A DNA stretch of 32,124 nt from Phycisphaera mikurensis NBRC 102666 (GTDB lineage Bacteria; Planctomycetota; Phycisphaerae; Phycisphaerales; SM1A02): assembly GCA_945877905.1 (NCBI GenBank), contig CAMDUT010000010.1, forward strand, positions 1-32,124. Direction: 5' to 3'. A program made the position numbers and the translations under genes. A model generated the notes under the pieces. It saw only the letters and a list, made by a program, of their open reading frames with translations, searched no databases and was not told where the DNA came from. Positions 24,753 through 32,124 of this stretch are shown here, piece after piece (within the stretch, counting starts at the first letter, position 1; each line of letters starts with the position of its first letter).

Positions 24753-27149
24753 TCAGGCCGGCTCCCATCCCTCGCCCGGGACCAGGCGCTGCGTGGCGCC
24801 GCCCTGCGGGTCGAGCGAGAACAATCGTACCCATCCGTTCTCGACGAGTTCCCGCACCTGCGGGCGCGCATCGAGCACCGAGTCGATGCGGTCGGTCGTC
24901 GCCTCGACGATCACCTGCAGCCGAAGCGGCTCGTGCCGCCACTGGCCGTCGGCCGCCTGCACCGACTGGAGCGGCAGGCCCGAACGGAGGTCTCCGCCGC
25001 TCCCGACGGCCACGCCGACCGCGCCGACCCGGTCGTGGAGCGCCTTGTCGCCGGCCCCGAGCGCGTCGTTGTCGACCGTCGAGGCGAGGTACTGGAGGTT
25101 GATCCATGACGCGACCACCATCGGCGCCGTGAGGATCAGGTCGAGCACGCGGCCGTCGAGGTCGGCCTCGTGGTCGTACTCGTGCAGGAAGGCCCGGCCG
25201 GAGAGGTCCACGCCGCGGGTGCGCGCCCGGCGTGCCGCGATGAACGCGGCGTTGCCGGCGAGCGCCCATTCGGGCCGGACCTGCGCCCAGTCCCGGGTCC
25301 GGCGGCGGAACGCGCGCAGGAGCCGCCCCGGACCGCGCTCCTCGATGCCGAGCCGAGGCGCCCGCTCGGCGCGCACGGCGGCGCCGGCCTCCTCGAACAG
25401 CGCGCGCGCGCGGCCGACCGCCCCGAGGTGCGAGCCCGGGATGCTGCCCTCGTCGAGGATCCGGACCGTGTCGTCGGACGTGTCGTGCACGGCGGGGACG
25501 AACAGCGTGTCCTCGGGGATCGACCACCCGCGTTCCGGAAGCGCGGCGCGGACGCGCGCGTCGTTGAGGATCGCGCAGGCGATGCGCGCATTGGGCCCTC
25601 CGCCGTGCCCGCCGCATGCGCCGCAGTCGAGCGACGCCGCGTGCGGGTTGTTCGCGCTGCGTGCCGAGTGGCCGCACAGGAACACGAGCGGCGCGAACCC
25701 GCCGCGCATCCCCATCCCGCGCAGGATGGCGTCGGCGGTGCGGATCCGGGTATCGAGGCCGATGCCCGAGCCGTCATCCTCGGGCTGGAGGCCGAACGAA
25801 GCGTGCTCCTCGCGGCGCTCCGCGGAGCCGGGCAGCGCCTCGTCCAGCGCCATGCGTGCGCCGTAGGCGGCCCCGGCCACCTCGACCATCGCGAAGGCCG
25901 ATCCGGGCGAACCGTGCAGCCGTGCCGCCAATCCCGCGCCTACGGGATCCGACGGGGCGTGCGCGTGAACCGTGCAGGTCGGGTGCAGGAGCACGGGGCA
26001 GCGGGCGGACGGATGGCCCGCCTCGACCCATTCCACCGCGACGCCGAAGAATCCGGCGAAGCCCCTGGTCTCGATCGCGTCCGAGTGGCGCTCGAGGTGC
26101 CGCCGCAGCGGCTCCGAACGCACGTCGATGCAGAAGACCGCCTGGATCGCGGGGCGCATGCCGCGCTCCCGCGGTTCCGGCGGCCGGACCGACGTGAGGA
26201 GTGTGCGGACGAATCCGTCCTCCGCCGCCTCCTGGAGCGTCAGGCGGAATCGTTCGTCCTCGACCGGCACGCCCCCGATGCCGCCTCCGCCGCGGATCGG
26301 TTCGCCCGGTCGTGCCGCCACGCGCGCCACCGCGAGGTCCGCGCACGCCCGTGCCGCGAGCAGGTCACGCACTGCGCCCGGCTGGTCCTGGTCCCGCTGC
26401 CATGCGACTCGGCGTGCCTGCGTCGCCCAGCCGTAAATGCCGGAGAGCAGCCGGAGCAGGTAGGCGTCGCGCTCGATCGCGTCGATCCCGAGCTCGTCGA
26501 GCACCAGCGAGATCGCCTCGTTCGGGTCCTCGGGCATCGATGCGACGGCCTCGCGGAACCCGCGCAGGCCCGCCGCGTCGACCGATCGGTCCACCTTCGC
26601 GAACCGAAGCCACCTCGCGAAGGGACGCGGGCCCGCGGTCGCGTCCAGCGCCTTCGGGTCGGCGCTCTCGGACTCGCACCAACGCGCCAGCGCGTCGCAC
26701 ACCGTGGTGTTCCAGGTCGTGCCGTTCCGCCAGTCGATCCACTCCGCGATCGTCCGGGTGGGGAGCCGGAAGCGTTGCGGGGGGCGTGCCGACCCATCGA
26801 GCGCGCCGAGCACCCGCTCGGCGGGCACGCCCATTCGGCGTGCCGCGGAGGCGACGTCCTCCGGGGCGAACGCGCCTTGGCGCCAGCGCAGCCGGTAGTG
26901 ATCGACAGGAGGGAGCACCTGCGCGCCGAGGCCGTCGGAGACGGTGCGTGCCGCCGCATCGAAGGGCGAGGCGGCGTGCCCGATGAAGGGGTTGACCGCG
27001 ACGAAGGAACGGAGGTCCCAGGCGGGTGGGATGAGCACGCACGCGCGATCGATGTCGCCGGCGAGCGACGGGCGCGGACGGGTCGTTCCGGGGATGCTGC
27101 GGATCTCAGGCACGGGTGGCTCCGGGAAGCGCGCCGCGGAGGAAGGCAT
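24753..27149 (-). CDS. dabA: DabA-type inorganic carbon (bicarbonate/CO2) transporter subunit (DUF2309)
   Basis: IPPAWDLRSFVAVNPFIGH, VFCIDVRSEPLRRHLE (Cys/Asp), LCGHSARSANNPHAASLDCGACGGHGG (His/Cys Zn ligands). Start may be GTG at 27113, overlapping the dabB stop. Confidence 0.92.
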   Translation of the reverse strand: MPSSAARFPEPPVPEIRSIPGTTRPRPSLAGDIDRACVLIPPAWDLRSFVAVNPFIGHAASPFDAAARTVSDGLGAQVLPPVDHYRLRWRQGAFAPEDVASAARRMGVPAERVLGALDGSARPPQRFRLPTRTIAEWIDWRNGTTWNTTVCDALARWCESESADPKALDATAGPRPFARWLRFAKVDRSVDAAGLRGFREAVASMPEDPNEAISLVLDELGIDAIERDAYLLRLLSGIYGWATQARRVAWQRDQDQPGAVRDLLAARACADLAVARVAARPGEPIRGGGGIGGVPVEDERFRLTLQEAAEDGFVRTLLTSVRPPEPRERGMRPAIQAVFCIDVRSEPLRRHLERHSDAIETRGFAGFFGVAVEWVEAGHPSARCPVLLHPTCTVHAHAPSDPVGAGLAARLHGSPGSAFAMVEVAGAAYGARMALDEALPGSAERREEHASFGLQPEDDGSGIGLDTRIRTADAILRGMGMRGGFAPLVFLCGHSARSANNPHAASLDCGACGGHGGGPNARIACAILNDARVRAALPERGWSIPEDTLFVPAVHDTSDDTVRILDEGSIPGSHLGAVGRARALFEEAGAAVRAERAPRLGIEERGPGRLLRAFRRRTRDWAQVRPEWALAGNAAFIAARRARTRGVDLSGRAFLHEYDHEADLDGRVLDLILTAPMVVASWINLQYLASTVDNDALGAGDKALHDRVGAVGVAVGSGGDLRSGLPLQSVQAADGQWRHEPLRLQVIVEATTDRIDSVLDARPQVRELVENGWVRLFSLDPQGGATQRLVPGEGWEPA

Positions 27150-28656
27150 GGATGCGGTCGAGCGCGCGGCCGACCGTGATCCCGACGTAGAAGCCGCTCA
27201 TCGCATGCACCAGCAACGGCGCGGACCGGGCCCGGTGGCGCGGCGAGCACGCCCACGCGTGCATCACCGCGAGCACGACGACCGCGCCGACGGGCATGGC
27301 GGCCGCGACCCATGCCCATGTGCCGCCGATCGCCGGTCGCGCCGGCATCGACGGCTCGACCCAGGCATCCGCCGCGGCGTACGCGAGGCATGCCGTCGCC
27401 GGGAGGAGCGCCGAGCACGCGAGGGCGCACGCGATGCGCCGTGCCGTCGCCGCCGCCGATCGCCGCGGCGTGCCGAGCCATGCGACCCATGCCTGCCCGG
27501 ACGCGAGCGCGACGATCGTCATCAAGGCGAGCTCGCCGGGCTCGATCCCGTGGAGGACACCGAGCGCGAGCGCCGAGGCGTACAGGGCGGGAGCGGACGT
27601 GATCGTGCCGAGCGCGAGCAGCACGGCCGCCCGGCGGAAGGTCGGCGAGCTCGGGTGCACGCGCGCCGGGACCTCGCCCGCGCGCATGAATGCCCATGCC
27701 TTGTAGGTGCCGTGCCCGACCAGGTGCAGCAGGGCGGCCGGGAACGCGCAGAGCCCGCACTGGACCAACATGAACCCCATCTGCGAAACGGTCGACCACG
27801 CGAGCCCGGCCTTGGCGCGGGCCTGCACCCAGGCGGCCGGTGCGGCCACAAGGATCGACGCGGTGCCCACCGCGGAGAGCATCACCCAGGCCTCGGGGAC
27901 GCGTGCCACGGCTGGCGCGAACCGGATGAGGAGGGCGCCGCCCGCGTTCACGATCCCGGCATGCATCATCGCGGAGAAGGGCGTCGGGGCCTCGACCGTC
28001 TCGGGGAGCCATCCATGGAAGGGAGCCTGCGCGCACTTCACCAAGGCGGCCGCGCAGAGGAGCAGCACGAACCACGTGAGCGCGGGGCCCGGTTCGGCGG
28101 CGGACGCGGACGCGACGGTGGCCGCGACGCCCGCCGTGCCCCACGATGTCCACGCGACGGCCGCTGCCGCCACCAGCAGCGCGTCACCGCAGCGGCTCAT
28201 GATGAACTTCCGCCGCGCGATGACGTGCGTCCGCGGGCGCTCGCGGCTGAACCGGAGCATCCGGTCAACGCCCAGGCCGACCGCGAGCCATGCCGAGACC
28301 AGCAGCACGAAGGAGTCGGCCAGCGAGAGCAGCCAGGCCGCGGTGACCGTCACGGCGAGCGCCCGCAGGAAGCCGGTGCGGCGGGCGTGCCCCTCGAGGC
28401 AGCGCACGGCGTAGCCGAACGTCACGGTCCCGATGCCGGACACGACCAGGGCCACGATCGCGGTGACCCGGTCGACCGAGAGGCCGGCGATCGCGGTCGG
28501 CTGCGGGTGCAGCGCCGCCCATGCGACCGCGCCCGCCGAGACGGCCGCGAGCAGGGCAGGGACGGCACGCAGCTCGGTGCCGTCGGCCGGGCGCGGCACG
28601 CCGATGCTTGACGTTTCGCGAATCGTGGAACCGGAATCTGAACACGCGACTTGCAT
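27106..28656 (-). CDS. dabB: DabB-type NuoL-like membrane subunit of the inorganic carbon transporter
   Basis: MQVACSDSGSTIRETSSIGV..LRAVPALLAAVSAG...RFSRERPRTHVIARRKFIMSRCGDALLVAAAAVAWTSWG...CAQAPFHGWLPETVEAPTPFSAMMHAGIVNAGGALLIRFAP...QARAKAGLAWSTVSQMGFMLVQCGL; adjacent to dabA. Confidence 0.92.
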   Translation of the reverse strand: MQVACSDSGSTIRETSSIGVPRPADGTELRAVPALLAAVSAGAVAWAALHPQPTAIAGLSVDRVTAIVALVVSGIGTVTFGYAVRCLEGHARRTGFLRALAVTVTAAWLLSLADSFVLLVSAWLAVGLGVDRMLRFSRERPRTHVIARRKFIMSRCGDALLVAAAAVAWTSWGTAGVAATVASASAAEPGPALTWFVLLLCAAALVKCAQAPFHGWLPETVEAPTPFSAMMHAGIVNAGGALLIRFAPAVARVPEAWVMLSAVGTASILVAAPAAWVQARAKAGLAWSTVSQMGFMLVQCGLCAFPAALLHLVGHGTYKAWAFMRAGEVPARVHPSSPTFRRAAVLLALGTITSAPALYASALALGVLHGIEPGELALMTIVALASGQAWVAWLGTPRRSAAATARRIACALACSALLPATACLAYAAADAWVEPSMPARPAIGGTWAWVAAAMPVGAVVVLAVMHAWACSPRHRARSAPLLVHAMSGFYVGITVGRALDRIHAFLRGALPGATRA

Positions 28657-28692
28657 ATCGCGTATTGTAGTGCGCACGTCTGGTGCGGTCAA
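28649..28692 (-). promoter_or_regulatory. dabB promoter and overlapping dyad
   Basis: Minus strand: TTGACC (28692-28687), 17-nt spacer, TACAAT (28669-28664), then ACGCGAT and the dabB ATG. Dyad ACT ACA ATA CGCGA TAT GCA AGT spans 28671-28649. Confidence 0.6.
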
Positions 28693-28790
28693 GGCCCTTC
28701 GTGGCGTGCGCGCATCGCGCTCAACTTGCCCGACCTCCCGCCGGCGCCCGGGTGCGGGCCGCCGCCCGGCCCTGCGTCGCCCGCGCCGCT

Positions 28791-30410
28791 TCAGCCGTAG
28801 GCCGGGTCGTACACCTTGCCGCGCACGAACGCGGCCACGTCGGCCGGCCGCGCGACGCGCGCGAGGCCGCGGTCGAAGATGAGCTCGGCCACGCGGATCG
28901 CGACCTCGACGCTCGCCTCGCGGATGTTCGCCATCGGCGGATAGATGAGGTTGACGTCGAGGTCCTGCTGCGTCACCTGCGCGGCCAGGCTCTCGGCCGC
29001 CTTCAGGAACATCTCGTCGGTGACGCGGCTCGCCTCGGTGGCGAAGACCGCCATCCCGATCGCCGGGTAGATGTAGACGTTGTTGCCCTGGCCGGGGACG
29101 AACAGCCTGCCCTTGTGGTGCAGGGGCGCGAACGGGCTGCCGGACGCGAAGATCGCGCGCCCGCCCGACCACTCGATGGCCTCCTGCGCGGTGCACTCGC
29201 TCTTGGAGGTCGGGTTCGAGTACGGGAAGATCACGGGGCGATCGTTGATGCGCGCCATGGCCTCGATGACCTGCCGGCTGAAGCTGTGCGGGATGGTGCT
29301 CACGCCGACCAGCACGCTCGGCCGGATGGCCTCGACGATCTCGGCGAGGTCCTTCGCGGGCGCGTGCGGGTGCGCGAACGGGCGCTGGAACTCGCTGAGA
29401 CCCGTGGTCTCGGCGGTCACCAGGCCGCGGCTGTTGACGAGCCGGCATCGCGCATGGGCATCGGCGTCGGACATCCCCTCGCGCACCATCTGCTGGCAGA
29501 CGAGGTCGGCGATGCCGACGGCGGCGCTCCCGGCGCCGAAGAAGAGGTACGTGTGGTCGCGCAGGCGCTTGCCCAGGATGCGGTTGGCGCCGAAGAGTCC
29601 GGCCACCGCCACGGAGGCCGTGCCCTGGATGTCGTCGTTGAAGCAGCAGACGCGGTCGCGGTAGCGCGCCAGCAGCGGCATCGCGGTGCGGTTGGTGAAG
29701 TCCTCGAACTGGATGCAGCAGCGCGGGAAGACCTCCTGCACCGCCTCGACGAACTCGTCGAGGAACGCGTCGTACTCGGCGCCCTCGATGCGGCGCATGT
29801 GGAGGCCCGGGTAGAGCGGGTCCTCGAGGAATGCCTCGTTGTTGGTGCCCACGTCGAGCATCACGGGAAGCGTGTGCCTCGGCGGCACGCCGGCGCACGC
29901 GGTGTAGAGCGCGAGCTTGCCGATCGGGATGCCCATGCCGCACACGCCGAGGTCGCCGAGGCCGAGGATGCGCTCGCCGTCGGTGACGACGATGAAGCGA
30001 ACGTCCTTCTCGGGCCAGTTGCGCAGAACGTCCCGGATGCGCCCCTTGCGGCGCGCGCTCACGTACAGCCCCTTCGGCCGGCGCATGATGTGCCCGAAGC
30101 GCTGGCACGCCTCGCCGACGGTGGGCGTGTAGACCAGCGGCATGAACTCGGCGGGCGCGCTGGTGAGCAGCTGGTAGTACAGCCTCTCGTTGCGGTCCTG
30201 GAGCTCCGAGAGGAAGACGTACTTCTCGAGGTCGGTGGGCTTGTGCGAGAGCTGGATGCGCTGGCGCTCGAGCTGGATCTCGGTGGTCTCGACCTTGTCG
30301 GGGAGCAGCCCGACGAGGCCCAGTCGCTCGCGCTCGGCCTCGGTGAACGCCGTGCCCTTGTTCAGGCGGGGGTTGAAGAGCAGGTCGAAGCTGGTGTGTG
30401 CGCCGTCCAT
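28791..30410 (-). CDS. NAD-type malic enzyme (about 540 aa; ORF-track start at 30425 also possible)
   Basis: NPRLNKGTAFTEAERERLGLVGLLP, FMPLVYTPTVGEACQRFG, FIVVTDGERILGLGDLGVCGMGIPIGKLALYTACAGVPP, VCCFNDDIQGTASVAVAGL, FGAGSAAVGIADL, FPYSNPTSKSECTAQEAIEWSGGRAIFASGSPF. Confidence 0.95.
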   Translation of the reverse strand: MDGAHTSFDLLFNPRLNKGTAFTEAERERLGLVGLLPDKVETTEIQLERQRIQLSHKPTDLEKYVFLSELQDRNERLYYQLLTSAPAEFMPLVYTPTVGEACQRFGHIMRRPKGLYVSARRKGRIRDVLRNWPEKDVRFIVVTDGERILGLGDLGVCGMGIPIGKLALYTACAGVPPRHTLPVMLDVGTNNEAFLEDPLYPGLHMRRIEGAEYDAFLDEFVEAVQEVFPRCCIQFEDFTNRTAMPLLARYRDRVCCFNDDIQGTASVAVAGLFGANRILGKRLRDHTYLFFGAGSAAVGIADLVCQQMVREGMSDADAHARCRLVNSRGLVTAETTGLSEFQRPFAHPHAPAKDLAEIVEAIRPSVLVGVSTIPHSFSRQVIEAMARINDRPVIFPYSNPTSKSECTAQEAIEWSGGRAIFASGSPFAPLHHKGRLFVPGQGNNVYIYPAIGMAVFATEASRVTDEMFLKAAESLAAQVTQQDLDVNLIYPPMANIREASVEVAIRVAELIFDRGLARVARPADVAAFVRGKVYDPAYG

Positions 30411-30462
30411 GGCGCTCCGAAGCATACGGACACCGCCGGTGACGCGTCCCGGGCCGCCGCCG

Positions 30463-32124
30463 TCACTGGCCCCACACGCCGAGCATGAACCCGAGGTCCT
30501 GCCCGTTCACGCGGCCGTCGCCGTCGAAGTCGGGTGCGCACGTTCCGCACTCTCCCCACGCGATGAGGAGCAGTCCGAGGTCCGCGCCGTCCACGCGACC
30601 GTCGCCGTTGAGGTCGGCGATCGAGGGCTCGCAGGCGTCGGGGACGAGGTTGCCATTGCGGTCCGTGTCGCTCGACGGGGCGAAGACGAGCGCGGTGGCC
30701 GCGGGGGCGTCAACGGGGTACGAACGGAGCGTCCGCTCCATGTTGCCGGTCACGAAGTCGTATCCGTTGACGGTGGACGAGGCGACCGGCGACGTGACCG
30801 CGAGGCTGCGGCCGTCGCGCGCGTCAGCGATGGCGTAAGCGGCGTTCGTGAGCCCCGCTCCCTGCACGTCCCACCGTCCGAGCAGCTCGCCGGCGCCGCT
30901 CACGCGGTAGACGCCGTTCAGCGCGCTCGCGGCGACGAGGAGCGTGCCGTTGCGGTATGGGTACAGCCCGCGGAGCCCGGGTGCCTGCGAACTCAGGTCG
31001 GCGAACTGGGAGCGCGCGCCCGCGGGCCACGTGAACTTGTGGATCACGCCCGCACCGGTCGTCGCGAACGCCTCGTTGGTGCCGTTGGTGAGTCGCCGGA
31101 AGACGAGGTCGCGCGCGTCGTCGGCGCTGAAGGCCTCGGCGTACTGCGCTGCGGCCTCGCCGCTCGCCGAGACGAGCACGATCCTGCCCGTGGCGAGCAT
31201 CGCCGCGATGCGACCGTCCGGGGCCACCGCGACGGACCGGACCTCCGCGTCCTGGGTCGGGCCCCACGGGACCGCCGGCCCGCCGTTCACCCGGTCGATC
31301 GACCACACCCGGTTCCCCGAGGCGGCGAAGAGGCGGCCGTCGGTGCCGATCGCGAGGTCGTTGATCGGGGAATCGCCGACCGCCACGGTGCGGAGCAGCA
31401 CGCCCGAGCGTGCGTCCAGCTCGCGAAGCAGCGCGTCGTCGGCGCTCCCCACCCAGCGCGATCGCGAGCCGCGGATCGCGTCGCGGTCGGGCGTCCCGTC
31501 GCCGTCGCAGTCCTCGCACGCGTCGATCCGAGCGTCCCGGTTCCGGTCGAGCGACATGTCCGCGTTGATCTGGGCCGAGTCCGCGATGCCGTCGCTGTCG
31601 CAATCGACCTCGCAGGAGGCGGGGATGCCGTTGCCGTCGGCGTCGACCGCGGGGTCCGCGCGCACGTCCGCCGAGTCGGGAATGCCGTTGCCGTCGCAGT
31701 CCGGTTCGCACGCGTCGGGGCGCCCGTCGCCGTCCACGTCCGTGGAGGCCCCGGCGGCGATCTGCACCGGGTCGGGCACGCCGTTGCCGTCGCAATCCTG
31801 GCACGCGTCGAGGAGTCCGTCCGAATTCAGGTCGAGGGCCGGGTCGGTCGCGATCTCGTCCGCGTCCGGCACGCCGTCGTCGTCGCAGTCCGCGGAAAGG
31901 CATGCCGCTCCGAGCATGAACGCCTCGATGGGCATCACCGTGCCGCGGTGGAAGCGGAGGTCGATGTTGGCGCTCGCGCCGGACAGCAGGTGGCAGTAGC
32001 TCATGATCGTGCCGCGCTGGAGCGACCCGCTCGCGCACGCGTCGATCCCGTAGTCGTGGGTGTGGCGCGAGCCGAGGTTGTGGCCGAGCTCGTGGGCGAC
32101 CACGTTCACGTCCCAGTTGCCCGG
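30463..32124 (-). CDS. Secreted metzincin-type metalloprotease, C-terminal part (runs off right edge), with Ca-binding repeats, beta-propeller-like region and dockerin-like C-terminus
   Basis: [17 protein letters not shown] (HExxHxxGxxH), GTIMSYCHL Met-turn; repeats [34 protein letters not shown]-terminal [50 protein letters not shown]. Frame stays open to the window edge. Confidence 0.9.
   Translation of the reverse strand, partial: PGNWDVNVVAHELGHNLGSRHTHDYGIDACASGSLQRGTIMSYCHLLSGASANIDLRFHRGTVMPIEAFMLGAACLSADCDDDGVPDADEIATDPALDLNSDGLLDACQDCDGNGVPDPVQIAAGASTDVDGDGRPDACEPDCDGNGIPDSADVRADPAVDADGNGIPASCEVDCDSDGIADSAQINADMSLDRNRDARIDACEDCDGDGTPDRDAIRGSRSRWVGSADDALLRELDARSGVLLRTVAVGDSPINDLAIGTDGRLFAASGNRVWSIDRVNGGPAVPWGPTQDAEVRSVAVAPDGRIAAMLATGRIVLVSASGEAAAQYAEAFSADDARDLVFRRLTNGTNEAFATTGAGVIHKFTWPAGARSQFADLSSQAPGLRGLYPYRNGTLLVAASALNGVYRVSGAGELLGRWDVQGAGLTNAAYAIADARDGRSLAVTSPVASSTVNGYDFVTGNMERTLRSYPVDAPAATALVFAPSSDTDRNGNLVPDACEPSIADLNGDGRVDGADLGLLLIAWGECGTCAPDFDGDGRVNGQDLGFMLGVWGQ

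Noticed and set aside
25170-27179. 669-aa plus-strand ORF opposite dabA
   Set aside because: Antisense shadow; the minus strand encodes intact DabA motifs including Zn ligands.
27106-30108. 1000-aa minus-strand ORF covering dabB and most of the malic enzyme region
   Set aside because: Only the last ~516 aa are DabB. The N-terminal half is the Arg/Pro-rich out-of-frame shadow of malic enzyme; the real dabB start is near 28656.
1-32124. tRNA, rRNA, transposase, integrase, phage or defence-island genes
   Set aside because: None recognised in any frame or by sequence motif; the window looks like core/accessory metabolic chromosome rather than a mobile island.

Overview
This is a GC-rich bacterial chromosomal window. 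It is densely coding on both strands and looks like a Phycisphaerae-type planctomycete; that placement is inferred from the [21 protein letters not shown] dockerin-like C-terminus at 30463-30620 and from overall gene style. I saw no rRNA, tRNA, CRISPR array or transposase. Main content: a partial secreted protein; gamma-glutamyltransferase with a trpB 3' remnant abutting its end; a Tat-type bicupin (oxalate decarboxylase-like); three DoxX-like membrane proteins; a YtcJ-like amidohydrolase; a CIA30+FAS1+FAS1 secreted protein; two diverged paralogs of a large secreted 'GRW..GPW / YSIPPSSPV' family; a GluR0-like receptor channel with a non-canonical pore; a dual-HTH LuxR-type regulator; a DbpA-like DEAD-box helicase; a proteorhodopsin-type proton pump followed by a blh retinal-forming dioxygenase; an NlpC/P60-like peptidase; a zinc alcohol dehydrogenase; an OPA-type MFS transporter; a DabB-DabA inorganic-carbon pump operon with a co-translated winged-helix regulator; a malic enzyme; and a partial metzincin protease with Ca-binding and dockerin repeats. 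Most promising for follow-up: (1) rhodopsin+blh near DabAB and malic enzyme, suggesting light-powered bicarbonate uptake and anaplerosis; (2) the dabB promoter, with TTGACC-17-TACAAT placing the TSS at the ATG and a dyad over the -10 region; (3) the receptor channel lacking TVGYGD; (4) a perfect inverted repeat and a sequence block shared between the leaders of the LuxR-type gene and the rhodopsin gene; (5) gene relics of trpB and a fasciclin gene. All calls are from reading translations and sequence by eye; no database search was run.
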